Assembly: GCF_026262505.1 (NCBI RefSeq)
Contig: NC_067206.1
Coordinates: 32,007,896-32,071,895, forward strand
Length of the DNA stretch: 64,000 nt
Direction of reading: 5' to 3'
From: Trichomonas vaginalis G3
Lineage: Eukaryota; Parabasalia; Trichomonadida; Trichomonadidae
The notes under the pieces are model-generated. The model ran no database searches. It saw nothing but the letters and a program-made list of their open reading frames with translations, and had not been told where the DNA came from. Made by a program: the position numbers and the translations under genes. Below, one piece after another: positions 29,325-38,007 of the stretch. Each line of letters opens with the position of its first letter. The first letter of the stretch is position 1.

Positions 29325-30062
29325 TCGGTTCGACATTCAAAATAAATTTCATTAATTTTTACGTACATATTAAGGTACTTATCTTCTACATATATAATCT
29401 TCATTAGATATATACATGATAAATAAAATTCATAAAACATTAAAAATCAAAAAATTAGATGAACCTTGGCAATTAAACTTTATTAAATAATAGTTGTTTA
29501 TAAATTATATTATATTATCATTTAATATTATTTTGATAATGAAGATTTTATTTTGCAATAATATAAACGAAATTTTTTACCTTATGAACTTTTGATGGAA
29601 ATATGCAAATTTAAAATAATAAAGAAAGCCGCGAGCGAATCGAGCGGCTTAGGTCTAAGATTTTGATTCAAATCTTTGCTTATATTCCTTAAATTCTTTA
29701 TGAAACTCGCAACAGTTCCATAAAAAATTTTAAATTCTAAACTGTCGAAATTACCGATCGGTAATCACACCCTTCACGGGTGTGTCACTTTTTACAGGTG
29801 TGTCACTTTTAGCTAAAATTACCCCTACTCATCCTGATTTTATCTTTAAATTTTATTTTTGACAAATTAATAGAGAAATTTGCAAATGAACATAAATCAG
29901 AATAATTTTATCTCCGACCATCAAAACTTTCGGAATTGAATGCTCCTATTGAAATAAAAATCAATGATTTTATCCACAATCAAAATAATTAGCAAGAAAA
30001 ATATATTCTATGATTGATATCAGATTTGTGTATAAAATTTGTCTATATTTTTGAGAGAGTAT

Positions 30063-30102
30063 TCAATTTTTGAATTTTATTTGTCCAGATCATTTTTTCA
30101 CA
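30063..30102 (+). promoter_or_regulatory. initiator-like motifs before G6PD-6PGL
   Basis: TCATTTTTTCACA at 30090-30102 directly precedes the ATG, with the TCA adenine 11 bases upstream. It fits the trichomonad initiator TCA+1-Py-T/A. A second TCAATTTTTG lies at 30063-30072. Confidence 0.55.
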
Positions 30103-32253
30103 ATGACTTCTACCTTTTACGAACCTTTGAAAAATAAGAAGATAGCAGCAGTCATCTTTGGTGCCTCAGGTGATCTCTCAATGAGAATGCTTATTCCTTC
30201 ACTTGAATCAATCTCATTGTACGATCCTTTCCACGAAGGAACAATGATCATCGGCGTTGCTAGGTCAAAATTCACTGATGAAGAACTCCATGCTAAAATT
30301 AAGAAATCTGTTATTCAATTCTCACGTCTCCACCAGGGATGTGATGATGAAAACAGCGAAACACCATGCACAGTCCCAGATGAGTTCTTAAAGAAGATCA
30401 GATATATCTCTGGTGGCTACGATGACCCCAATACTTACCAAGCCCTTAAGAAATTGATCGATGAGAACCAATTCGAAGGCGTCATCGTTTATTTCGCCAC
30501 ACCTCCTTCTCTTTTCCATGTTATCTCCGATAACCTTAAGAGCAACGGCCTCACATCAAACGCTCAGCGCTGGATTAGAATCATTATCGAAAAGCCTTTC
30601 GGCACATCCTACAAGACAGCTCTTGAACTCAACGATTCACTTCATAGCAAGTTCTCCGAAGAAGATCTTTATCGAATTGATCACTATCTCGCTAAAGAAA
30701 CTGTTATGAACATTTTCACATTCCGTTGGGGAAACACCATCTGGGAACCACTTTGGAACAGAAACTATATCTCCCATGTCGAAATCACTGTCGCTGAAGC
30801 AGTTGGTGTCGAGAATCGTATCGGATATTACGAAGGCGTTTCCGTTATCAGAGATATGATCCAGAACCACCTTCTTCAGATGCTTTCCATTGTTGCTATG
30901 GAGCCACCATCCGAAATGAACGCCAAGGCCATCAGAGATGAGAAATTAAAGGTTCTCAGAGCCATCAGAGCTGTTCAGAAGGATGACGTCGTCCTTGGTC
31001 AATATATTGGCTACAGAGAGCACGAAGGTGTCCCAGAAGATGCTACAACACCAACATTTGCCTTCATCAGATTCTTCATTGACAACTGGAGATGGCAGGG
31101 TGTCCCATTCTACATCTGCTCAGGCAAGGCTCTCAAGGAGAAGAGGTCTTCCATCAAGTTAGTCTTCAGAGACATTCCTCATGCCTTATTCGGTGATTCG
31201 ACAATCAACAAACCTAACTACTTGGAGATCAAGGTCCAGCCAAAGGAAGGTATCATCCTCAAGCAGCACGTCAAGGTCCCAGGTATCGGCTTGAGAACAG
31301 ATGTCATCCCATTATCCTTCTATTACAAGGACAAGTTCGGAGACAATGCTTTGGCAGGTGCCTACGAACGTGTTATCCTCGATGCCATCCACGGAGATCA
31401 ATCCTTCTTCCCACGTTCCGATGAAATCGAAGAATGCTGGAAGATTGTCGATCCACTTCTCAAAGACAAGTACCCAGAGATCATTCCTTACGCCAAGAAA
31501 CTCGATATTGGTGTCGGCATGATCAAGAGAAACAAGAAGAACCTCGCACAGAGAGTTGTTTTCAGAACACCATCAGAATTAATTCATTCAGTCACAGAAC
31601 AAATCACTCGTCTTATTACAGAGGCTATTTCTGAGAGAGGAATCTGCAACATCGCTCTTTCAGGAGGTCAAACACCAAAGCCAATTTACTCATTACTCTC
31701 TACAACACCATACGCTGCCAGAATTGATTTCAGCAAAGTCCACATCTGGTTTGTTGATGAGCGCTGTGTTCCACCAGAGCATAACCTCTCGAACTACCAC
31801 ATGATCAACGAATCTCTTCTCAGATTCATCAAGATTCCAGAAGAGAACATCCACAGAATCAGAGGCGAAATCAACGCTGAAGATGCAGCTAAGGAATACT
31901 CCGACGAGATCATCAAACACTTTGGAACAGAGATACCATCATTCGATATCTGCTTGCTTGGAATGGGTAAGGAAGGACACACAGCTTCCCTCTTCCCAGG
32001 TTCACCAGCAATCCAGGATAAGGAAAGCCTCGTCATCGGTGTCTTCGTTCCTCACGTTAAGATGTTCAGAGTCACATTCGGAAGGAAGATCATCAACAAC
32101 TCTAGAAACATCATGTTCATCATCACTGACACGGACAAGAATGAGATCATTGACTTGGTCTTCAATGCTCCTTACGTCCCAGCGATGATCCCTGCCCAGG
32201 TTGTTACAGCTAAGGCTAAAGATGGAAAGCTTTATTGGTTCCATGTCGTATAA
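30103..32253 (+). CDS. G6PD-6PGL: bifunctional glucose-6-phosphate dehydrogenase / 6-phosphogluconolactonase
   Basis: A 716-residue fusion catalysing the first two steps of the oxidative pentose phosphate pathway in the cytosol: glucose-6-phosphate + NADP+ to 6-phosphogluconolactone, then hydrolysis to 6-phosphogluconate. The N-terminal part (about 1-470) has the coenzyme motif FGASGDLSMRMLIPSL, the EKPFGTS block, and the substrate/catalytic RIDHYLAKE at about residue 191; the usual form is RIDHYLGKE. The C-terminal part (about 490-716) has NIALSGGQTPKPIYSLL (about 519), WFVDERCVPPEHNLSNY (about 551) and LLGMGKEGHTASLFPGS (about 620), the lactonase signatures. The dehydrogenase-first fusion is known from trichomonads. 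I use ATG 30103 (MTSTFYEPL), immediately after an initiator motif. High use of C-ending codons suggests strong expression. Confidence 0.95.
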   Translation: MTSTFYEPLKNKKIAAVIFGASGDLSMRMLIPSLESISLYDPFHEGTMIIGVARSKFTDEELHAKIKKSVIQFSRLHQGCDDENSETPCTVPDEFLKKIRYISGGYDDPNTYQALKKLIDENQFEGVIVYFATPPSLFHVISDNLKSNGLTSNAQRWIRIIIEKPFGTSYKTALELNDSLHSKFSEEDLYRIDHYLAKETVMNIFTFRWGNTIWEPLWNRNYISHVEITVAEAVGVENRIGYYEGVSVIRDMIQNHLLQMLSIVAMEPPSEMNAKAIRDEKLKVLRAIRAVQKDDVVLGQYIGYREHEGVPEDATTPTFAFIRFFIDNWRWQGVPFYICSGKALKEKRSSIKLVFRDIPHALFGDSTINKPNYLEIKVQPKEGIILKQHVKVPGIGLRTDVIPLSFYYKDKFGDNALAGAYERVILDAIHGDQSFFPRSDEIEECWKIVDPLLKDKYPEIIPYAKKLDIGVGMIKRNKKNLAQRVVFRTPSELIHSVTEQITRLITEAISERGICNIALSGGQTPKPIYSLLSTTPYAARIDFSKVHIWFVDERCVPPEHNLSNYHMINESLLRFIKIPEENIHRIRGEINAEDAAKEYSDEIIKHFGTEIPSFDICLLGMGKEGHTASLFPGSPAIQDKESLVIGVFVPHVKMFRVTFGRKIINNSRNIMFIITDTDKNEIIDLVFNAPYVPAMIPAQVVTAKAKDGKLYWFHVV

Positions 32254-32325
32254 AGACAATAATGCGATTATATAACTCTCTCATTGATTAATAAATATTC
32301 TCGGTTAATATAAATTAAATCTATT

Positions 32326-33417
32326 TTGGGTATTCGATACTCATTCAAACATTCAAATGTGAAAGATATAAAACGATACGTAGTAATTTGGCCGGCTAAA
32401 TTTAGAATATCATGGGAATCTGTATTCCCAGGATCTAATATTAATGAAGAGCACCGTAACAACTGTACAGAATTTTTAAGGTCGGCAAACCTAAATTATT
32501 TTGTTTCCAGTTGTTTTTTTCTTGGATTAAGTCCAAACGGTGCTGTTCGAATTAATTCAACGAATGACGAAGTTAAAACATATGTTGAAACTAACAAATT
32601 TGATTCATGTTCCTCCGGATCACTATCAGGTGGTTCTCTCTTCTTTTCATACCAGGGCGAATTTGTTCAAACAAAGAATTCATTTATTAACTCAACAAAT
32701 TCAGACATTGGCCCTTCATTTGGCGTGTTTGTTTCAGAAATGCCCAATTACAAAAATTATGCTAATGAAACTGTAGTTTATAACTGCGGCAGTTCTGAAC
32801 AAAACTGCCGAATTACTATTGCCATGGCTTCTGGCTTTATAATCATGAACCAATGCAATGTTTCACAAAATAAAGTCAAACAAGACACAGGCGGTTATTC
32901 ATTAGATGATTTTACCTCTAATTCATACATAACTTGTGTCAATATCATTGAAAATAATCAATCATATGATGACCTTCATTTCCACTCAACTTCTGAATCA
33001 TATGCATCAACATTTAAAGTTACTTCATGTAATTATATTAAAAATAAAGGTCTAGAACAAAGTTGTCTGATATATGCTTGGCATTCTAATACTTATATGA
33101 GTAATTGCTGTATTAGTGAGAATGAAATTCCTTACATTTTTGCAGCAAATGAATGTACAATAGAATTTGTAAATTCAACAACAGATAGCGATACATCAGT
33201 TACAGGAAATGATATTAATTCACTAGTATTTAAGAACACTGGTATTCCACTTGAAAACAAATGTCCTCTTTTGAACTTAGATATCCTCGATTCATTAAGA
33301 TATAAATCTAGGTATTCTACTAATGACAAAAACATAGAAGGTAAAAAGCACTTTTATCCTAAAAATTATGTTAAATTTTTCTGTTTATTCATGATTAGTA
33401 AACAATCTCGAAATTAA
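32326..33417 (+). CDS. beta-helix-like family, subfamily B copy without visible ATG
   Basis: An open frame of about 363 codons. The conserved block WPAKFRISWESVFPGSNINE is followed by short Cys/Asn repeats (YVSSCFFLG, NKFDSCSSG, TSNSYITCVNIIENNQS, MSNCCISENEI, IEFVNSTTD) and the family C-terminus KNYVKFFCLFMISKQSRN. No ATG lies near the N-terminal block and no signal peptide is seen, unlike the copy at 15929-16960. It may be a silent cassette, a truncated gene, or use an unrecognised upstream start. Located 70 bases after G6PD-6PGL on the same strand. The WESVFPG codons form the hairpin TGGGAAT-CTGT-ATTCCCA (32413-32430), kept in all subfamily B copies with this region. Confidence 0.6.
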   Translation: MGIRYSFKHSNVKDIKRYVVIWPAKFRISWESVFPGSNINEEHRNNCTEFLRSANLNYFVSSCFFLGLSPNGAVRINSTNDEVKTYVETNKFDSCSSGSLSGGSLFFSYQGEFVQTKNSFINSTNSDIGPSFGVFVSEMPNYKNYANETVVYNCGSSEQNCRITIAMASGFIIMNQCNVSQNKVKQDTGGYSLDDFTSNSYITCVNIIENNQSYDDLHFHSTSESYASTFKVTSCNYIKNKGLEQSCLIYAWHSNTYMSNCCISENEIPYIFAANECTIEFVNSTTDSDTSVTGNDINSLVFKNTGIPLENKCPLLNLDILDSLRYKSRYSTNDKNIEGKKHFYPKNYVKFFCLFMISKQSRN

Positions 33418-34019
33418 ATCTAATATTGACCCATTTTCAATGCACTGAAAGTATAAGTAGTACTTTTTACTGCTTCTTATATAGAATTTATTTGAATCGA
33501 AAACGTGTGGATTAATATCGACTAATAAAAATGCATATATAAGACGTATGAATCTTTTCTATAAGATACTTTATGGCGTTTTTGTGTGTTTCATGTCGAA
33601 TTGGTTATAAATTAGTTTCAATTGATTCGAAATTGCTATCGATTGATAAATTCTTGATTCATTTAAGCTATATGTAGTACGTAGATTCTTAAACTCATAC
33701 TTTGACTCTATAAAATCTGATTCATGGAGAAATGTTATATTTCTGGAAAAGGGATAAATATAGAATCGTATTAATATCTCACGCATATTTTGTATTACGT
33801 AGTTTAGGGAAAGACCTCGGTAGATATCGTTTGAATGTTGTTTTGGGAAATTTCAGATAAATTTATGACCCATCATGCGTTTATTTGGCCATTTTTATCG
33901 GTATTTGAGTTCAGTAGATAATGCCTAGCAGTCCTCTAATTCATCCATAAATAATCAAATTGAATACCTCTGAATGAAGTGAAGACGATGAAAAGTTCTC
34001 CACGAATTTGAGAAGAAAT
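33418..34019. other. AT-rich spacer, nothing recognised
   Basis: Spacer between the beta-helix copy and the UBR-box gene; no coding pattern. Confidence 0.5.
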
Positions 34020-35369
34020 ATGAGTGAAGAGCACTGCCATCACGAATGTTGCAAAGGAAACGGTGAATGCCATTGTCACGACAACAAGTGCGAATGCCAT
34101 GAAGGTGAATGCCATTGCCACGAGCACGAATGTCACTGCCATGGACACGAATGCCACGAACACGAGCACGAATGCCATTGCCATGACGAAAAATGCGAAT
34201 GTCATGAGCACGAATGCCATTGCCATGATCATGAATGCGGCTGTGGCTGCGGAGACGAACATTGCGATTGCTGTGACTGCGTTCCTTCATTTTATCCAAC
34301 AATCTTACAGCCACTCCTTGATGTTGAAGGCTCCACAAATCCAGAGTACTTCATGAAACCACAGTTAGTCCCAGATTCAAAAGTTTGGCCAAGAGGAGAT
34401 AACTTAAAGTTCAAGTTACCAGCAAATGCTTTCATAACCCAGATTGTCATGAAACTTGAAGGCGAGTACATCCATAATTGCGAGGTAACAATCAAGAACA
34501 ACGAAACTGAAGTTTATAAGAACACTTATGAATTTCCAACTGAAGGATCTCTTGAATGCATTGAGTACAACGGCTCAGCAACAGAATTTACAATCGTAAA
34601 TCTTAAGCCAGAGAATCCTTTGATCTGTTCCATCTTTGTTTTGACTGGATCTCTTACAGATCGTTGCACATTAGAGATTGCTGGAGATCTTCCATACTTA
34701 CAGCCTTTATTCCTTTGCAAGACCTGCAAATTCGAAGAAGGCCAATGCATCTGCAAAGCCTGCGCCGATCAGTGCCACGCTGGTCATGAACTCGTCATGA
34801 TCAACTCACCTGGCTTTTGTGATTGTCCAAAAGTCGGAGAATGCAAACTTAAAGATATGAAAGACAAATTCGAATGCACATACGGCGAAAACGGACCTGA
34901 AGAGATCGAGCAGGAGTTATTCCGTTGCCTTACATGCGGATATGGTCCGAAAACAAGGATGTGTGCCGGATGCGCAAGAATCTGCCATTCAGGACACAAA
35001 ATTGTTTCTTGTGGCAAGGCATGGGCCAGATGCTGCTGTGGAGGCCAAGCAGCTCCAGGAGTTGCCTGCAAATACATCCCACGTGTTGAAGATGAAATTA
35101 ACGCTTGCACATTCTACAAATACGGAAACAAACCTTTAGAACAAGAGATGTTTTCATGTGAAACATGCAAGTTCAAAGAGGGACAGAAGATGTGTCTTGC
35201 ATGCGCTATGATGTGCCATTATTCACACAGATTAGTCAGACTTGGAAAAATCGAAGGAGTTTGCGACTGCGGACAGCACAACATCGAGGATTCGCACTGC
35301 TCACTCACTGCTGACTCAAGACCAAAGATGATGCCACTCTGCGGCTGCCCTTGCTGCATGCACCACTAA
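34020..35369 (+). CDS. His/Cys-rich metal-binding protein with three UBR-type zinc boxes
   Basis: A 449-residue protein (ATG at 34020, MSEEHCHHECC). Residues 1-90 are a periodic metal-binding tract of CHCHEHEC units, by hand count about 25 Cys and 23 His in under 90 residues. Residues 92-228 look like a beta-sandwich (KLPANAFITQIVMKLEGEY, then CSIFVLTGSLTDRCTLEIAG). Then come three Cys/His-rich boxes at about 230-275, 303-345 and 380-420: CKTCKFEEGQCICKACADQC, CLTCGYGPKTRMCAGCARIC and CETCKFKEGQKMCLACAMMC, each followed by H-x2-H and a CDC/CCCG ending. This is the UBR-box (zf-UBR) spacing known from N-degron receptors such as UBR1 and UBR7. No RING, HECT or PHD domain is present. It may be a zinc/copper-buffering adaptor or a degron reader; function is not known. 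Confidence 0.8.
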   Translation: MSEEHCHHECCKGNGECHCHDNKCECHEGECHCHEHECHCHGHECHEHEHECHCHDEKCECHEHECHCHDHECGCGCGDEHCDCCDCVPSFYPTILQPLLDVEGSTNPEYFMKPQLVPDSKVWPRGDNLKFKLPANAFITQIVMKLEGEYIHNCEVTIKNNETEVYKNTYEFPTEGSLECIEYNGSATEFTIVNLKPENPLICSIFVLTGSLTDRCTLEIAGDLPYLQPLFLCKTCKFEEGQCICKACADQCHAGHELVMINSPGFCDCPKVGECKLKDMKDKFECTYGENGPEEIEQELFRCLTCGYGPKTRMCAGCARICHSGHKIVSCGKAWARCCCGGQAAPGVACKYIPRVEDEINACTFYKYGNKPLEQEMFSCETCKFKEGQKMCLACAMMCHYSHRLVRLGKIEGVCDCGQHNIEDSHCSLTADSRPKMMPLCGCPCCMHH

Positions 35370-36019
35370 GCATCAAAATAAAAATTATTTTTAATTTAGT
35401 TTTTATTAACTAATACGACTATTTATGCAACTAACAAACAATAAATAGAAATATGATTCTTTAAAAAAATATCGTATTTGCAAAATCAAATATTAAACTC
35501 ATTTTCCTTTGTAAATCCTCTTATTCGAAATTTTGAAAGAGGCTCACTCAATACTGAGTCAGAAAAACGATTGGGAAGCTTTACGAAGGAAAATGAATAT
35601 AATTATTTTATAAAAACTTACTTATTTTATTGGTGTTATACCTAACTTTCATGTGCTTTTGGCTTCCTTTAAACTTTCTGTAAAATATATAAATAAACAA
35701 GAAATTCAAGCATATAATGCAAAAATTGATAGATTTTGTTTGGTATATCTATGGGCATTATATTTATTTCATTCTATACTATATATTTTTAAAGAAAAGA
35801 TGTTCTGTTTGCTATCATTTTTTGAAAATATTAATTCGAATTCATTCCCTTTATGATATATTTAATTCTAAACTAATAAAACATACACTTTAGTTCATAT
35901 AGTACAAGAACATATTGTATTTTTCTCTTATTAGCTTAATGTTTCACTAGGAAATGATGAAAGATTGGAAAATAATAACCGTTTTTTTGTAAATTGAATT
36001 CAATAACGTTTATTCCTAA
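35370..36019. other. spacer with a 96-bp foldback
   Basis: No gene seen apart from the inverted repeat described separately; a TCAATAACG initiator-like motif at 36000-36008 precedes the next gene. Confidence 0.5.
35500..35595. repeat. 96-bp inverted repeat
   Basis: CATTTTCCTTTGTAAA (35500-35515) pairs with TTTACGAAGGAAAATG (35580-35595), 15 of 16. An inner ACTCA-ATAC-TGAGT hairpin (35546-35559) lies near the centre. It is 130 bases downstream of the UBR-box gene and could be a small MITE. Confidence 0.65.
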
Positions 36020-36412
36020 ATGACACATAACGAAGAGAGCGCACGTAAATATATTGAAGACAATCACCTTATTCAACTTTCACAAGCATTAACAACAGCT
36101 GTAGCACATGCAAAACCAGACGATCCAGTAGAGTTTTTAATTAAAGTTATCAAGCAATTAAAGGAAGCTCGCGATAATGGTGGTGATGTATTAGTCTGCT
36201 TTACAAATGATGATATTCGTGCTATGTTTACTAAATTGGATCCGTTCAATAAAGGAAAAGTTACTTTAGAGCAGATGCAAGGTGCACTTGCAAACTTTGG
36301 CACTAGTAGAGATGTTATTCCAAAGGTTATTGGTGAAGAACAAGGACCATTTGACCTTGAACAATTCACAAAAATCATCAATGAAGGCGTTAAGCAGACA
36401 CTGTTCCCATAA
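36020..36412 (+). CDS. EFCAB10-like protein (DPY-30-like dimerisation domain plus EF-hand-like loop)
   Basis: The 130-residue product matches EFCAB10 in length and order. Residues 7-50 (SARKYIEDNHLIQLSQALTT, then DPVEFLIKVIKQLKEARDN) form a RIIa/DPY-30-like helical hairpin. Residues 60-120 form a degenerate EF-hand pair, with loop DPFNKGKVTLEQ near residue 74, where the usual acidic ligands at positions 3, 5 and 12 are replaced, so calcium binding is doubtful. Family members are found in ciliated organisms and linked to the axoneme, consistent with the flagella of trichomonads. It converges on the coiled-coil gene with an 87-base gap. An initiator-like TCAATAACG begins 20 bases before the ATG. 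Confidence 0.8.
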   Translation: MTHNEESARKYIEDNHLIQLSQALTTAVAHAKPDDPVEFLIKVIKQLKEARDNGGDVLVCFTNDDIRAMFTKLDPFNKGKVTLEQMQGALANFGTSRDVIPKVIGEEQGPFDLEQFTKIINEGVKQTLFP

Positions 36413-36499
36413 AATATTCTATGCATGCAAATTATTTTTATATGTATTAAAATAACAGATTTGCAAATAATAAAAACATATTACTTAAAACAAAAATAT

Positions 36500-37834
36500 T
36501 TAATTACCAATAAACTTCATTCTGAGCTGTTCCGTTTGTGCCTTTGTCTTCTGGATCTGATCCTGAAGCATTCTAATTTCATCTCTCTGGCTTTGGATCT
36601 GTTCATTTTGAACTTCAACTTTATTCATTGCAATTGTGAGGTCTTCCTTGGCCTTTGATAGTCTTTCCTTAATTCTGTCTTCCTTCTCTTGTGCAAGGTT
36701 CAAAGAAGAAGCTTTAGAAACTTCTAAATGTTTCTTTCTGATTTTCAGGCTTTCGAGGTCAGCTGCCATCTTCTTACGGCTCTGCTCTAACTTGTCTGCT
36801 CTATCTTTAGCAGCTTGTAAGAGTTCTTGGAAATTTTTAACGATATTTTCTGCAGCTTTCAATTTTTCTGATTGTTCTTCAAACTCAGCTTGTGCGGATG
36901 CCATTGCAGCATCAACAAATGCTGATGCAGCCATTCTATCGGCATTTTGTTGGTCAACTTCTTGTTTAATTCTTTCAAGTTCTTCATTGTTGCCAGCTTT
37001 GACAAGAGAAAGCTGGGTCCTCAATGTAGCAATTTCTTCTTGGTATTTTCGCTCTGTTTCGACTAATGAAGCCTGAATTGAATCAGTTTGGGATTGAACC
37101 TGTTGTAAACGCTTTTCAGCCTCTCTGTCATCATCAGTAATATCCTGGAGTTGAGACTGAAGTTCTTTGAGTCTTTCTGTTTTAACATCTATTTCATTTT
37201 GTAAATCTATATTTTCTTTCGTAGTTCTATCTAATTCGGCAATTAATTCCTTGATTCTGTTGTTTGGTTGTACTTGTGATGCATCTCGTGATGCTTCATC
37301 ATAAGCATTATCAACAGTTCGCATAAATGAAGTTCTAAGCTTATGAAGTGCCTTTTCTTTCATGCGACGTTGGCTGAATGTCTCGGCAAATCCTTCTTGA
37401 ATCTTTTTAATACGAATTTGTTCAAATCTTGAAAGCCATCTCGAGAATAATCTTGATAATAATAATTTATCTAAGGAAATGCGGGCAATATTTGAGTATT
37501 GTGATAAGAATTTATGTCTCTGGTGTCTTTGTTGAACACTAGCGTTTCTATTTGATTGTTCTTTGATTGATTCGAACTCATCTTTATCAAAAACAGGTGT
37601 AGAGCGTGATGCGAGCTTAATTTTCCATAAACCCATGTATTTCTGTTTGAGATACTTTGACTGAAGCATTTGGCAGCACAAATCTTCAGTATCAGGAACG
37701 AAAATTGTATCTACGCAAACTTCTATTTCTGATTCATCAGATTGCGAATCTTCCGCGTCTTCTAATTTGTATTGTTTAAGTGTTGGTGTCATTGTTCGAG
37801 CTGATGATGCCGCTGGTGAGGCTCTAAGCGACAT
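36500..37834 (-). CDS. coiled-coil protein, possible flagellar/basal-body component
   Basis: A 444-residue protein. Residues 1-60 are Ser/acidic and low complexity. Residues 60-190 hold basic helices with aromatic ends (KYLKQKYMGLWKIKLAS, LSRLFSRWLSRFEQIRIK, RMKEKALHKLRTSFMR) that faintly recall Sfi1-type centrin-binding repeats. Residues 190-440 are an almost unbroken coiled coil (KELIAELDRTTKENIDLQNE onwards). No catalytic motif and no membrane segment. It starts at ATG 37834. Convergence with the EFCAB10-like gene and the composition suggest a cytoskeletal role, which is inference. Confidence 0.7.
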   Translation of the reverse strand: MSLRASPAASSARTMTPTLKQYKLEDAEDSQSDESEIEVCVDTIFVPDTEDLCCQMLQSKYLKQKYMGLWKIKLASRSTPVFDKDEFESIKEQSNRNASVQQRHQRHKFLSQYSNIARISLDKLLLSRLFSRWLSRFEQIRIKKIQEGFAETFSQRRMKEKALHKLRTSFMRTVDNAYDEASRDASQVQPNNRIKELIAELDRTTKENIDLQNEIDVKTERLKELQSQLQDITDDDREAEKRLQQVQSQTDSIQASLVETERKYQEEIATLRTQLSLVKAGNNEELERIKQEVDQQNADRMAASAFVDAAMASAQAEFEEQSEKLKAAENIVKNFQELLQAAKDRADKLEQSRKKMAADLESLKIRKKHLEVSKASSLNLAQEKEDRIKERLSKAKEDLTIAMNKVEVQNEQIQSQRDEIRMLQDQIQKTKAQTEQLRMKFIGN

Positions 37835-38007
37835 CTCAATCGAAATTTTTTTTTCAGTTTATAAATTCTTCATTTTTTTTGAGATTTTTGGAGGGTTGAT
37901 TGCAGAGTAGATATTTGACTGTAAGATGGTCAATCAAACAAAGTTTCTCCATAAATGAGGAGTGGATTTAATCTTTCAAATAGAATTTTAAATCAAATTA
38001 TGATACT

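Larger units (their letters stand above)
26291..29830. mobile_element. Mutator-like (MULE) DNA transposon, decayed, with nested MITE
   Basis: The ends are defined by exact agreement with a second copy at 56955-57931: both begin GGCAAACCCA and both end TACCCCTACTC, with flanks that differ. The inner part of the ends is a perfect 20-bp inverted repeat, AATTTTAGCTAAAAGTGACA at 26301-26320 and its complement at 29801-29820; the outermost 10 bases differ between ends. Inside are a 62-base three-way-junction fold, three ~120-bp tandem repeats, a broken MULE transposase, a nested MITE (28788-29315), a 16-bp palindrome ATTACCGATCGGTAAT (29750-29765) and a CACACCC-TTCAC-GGGTGTG hairpin (29766-29784). 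No clear target duplication was found. Confidence 0.8.

Noticed and set aside
33936-34338. two minus-strand frames opposite the His/Cys tract
   Set aside because: They are mirror frames of the periodic CHCHEHEC repeat; composition alone explains their openness.
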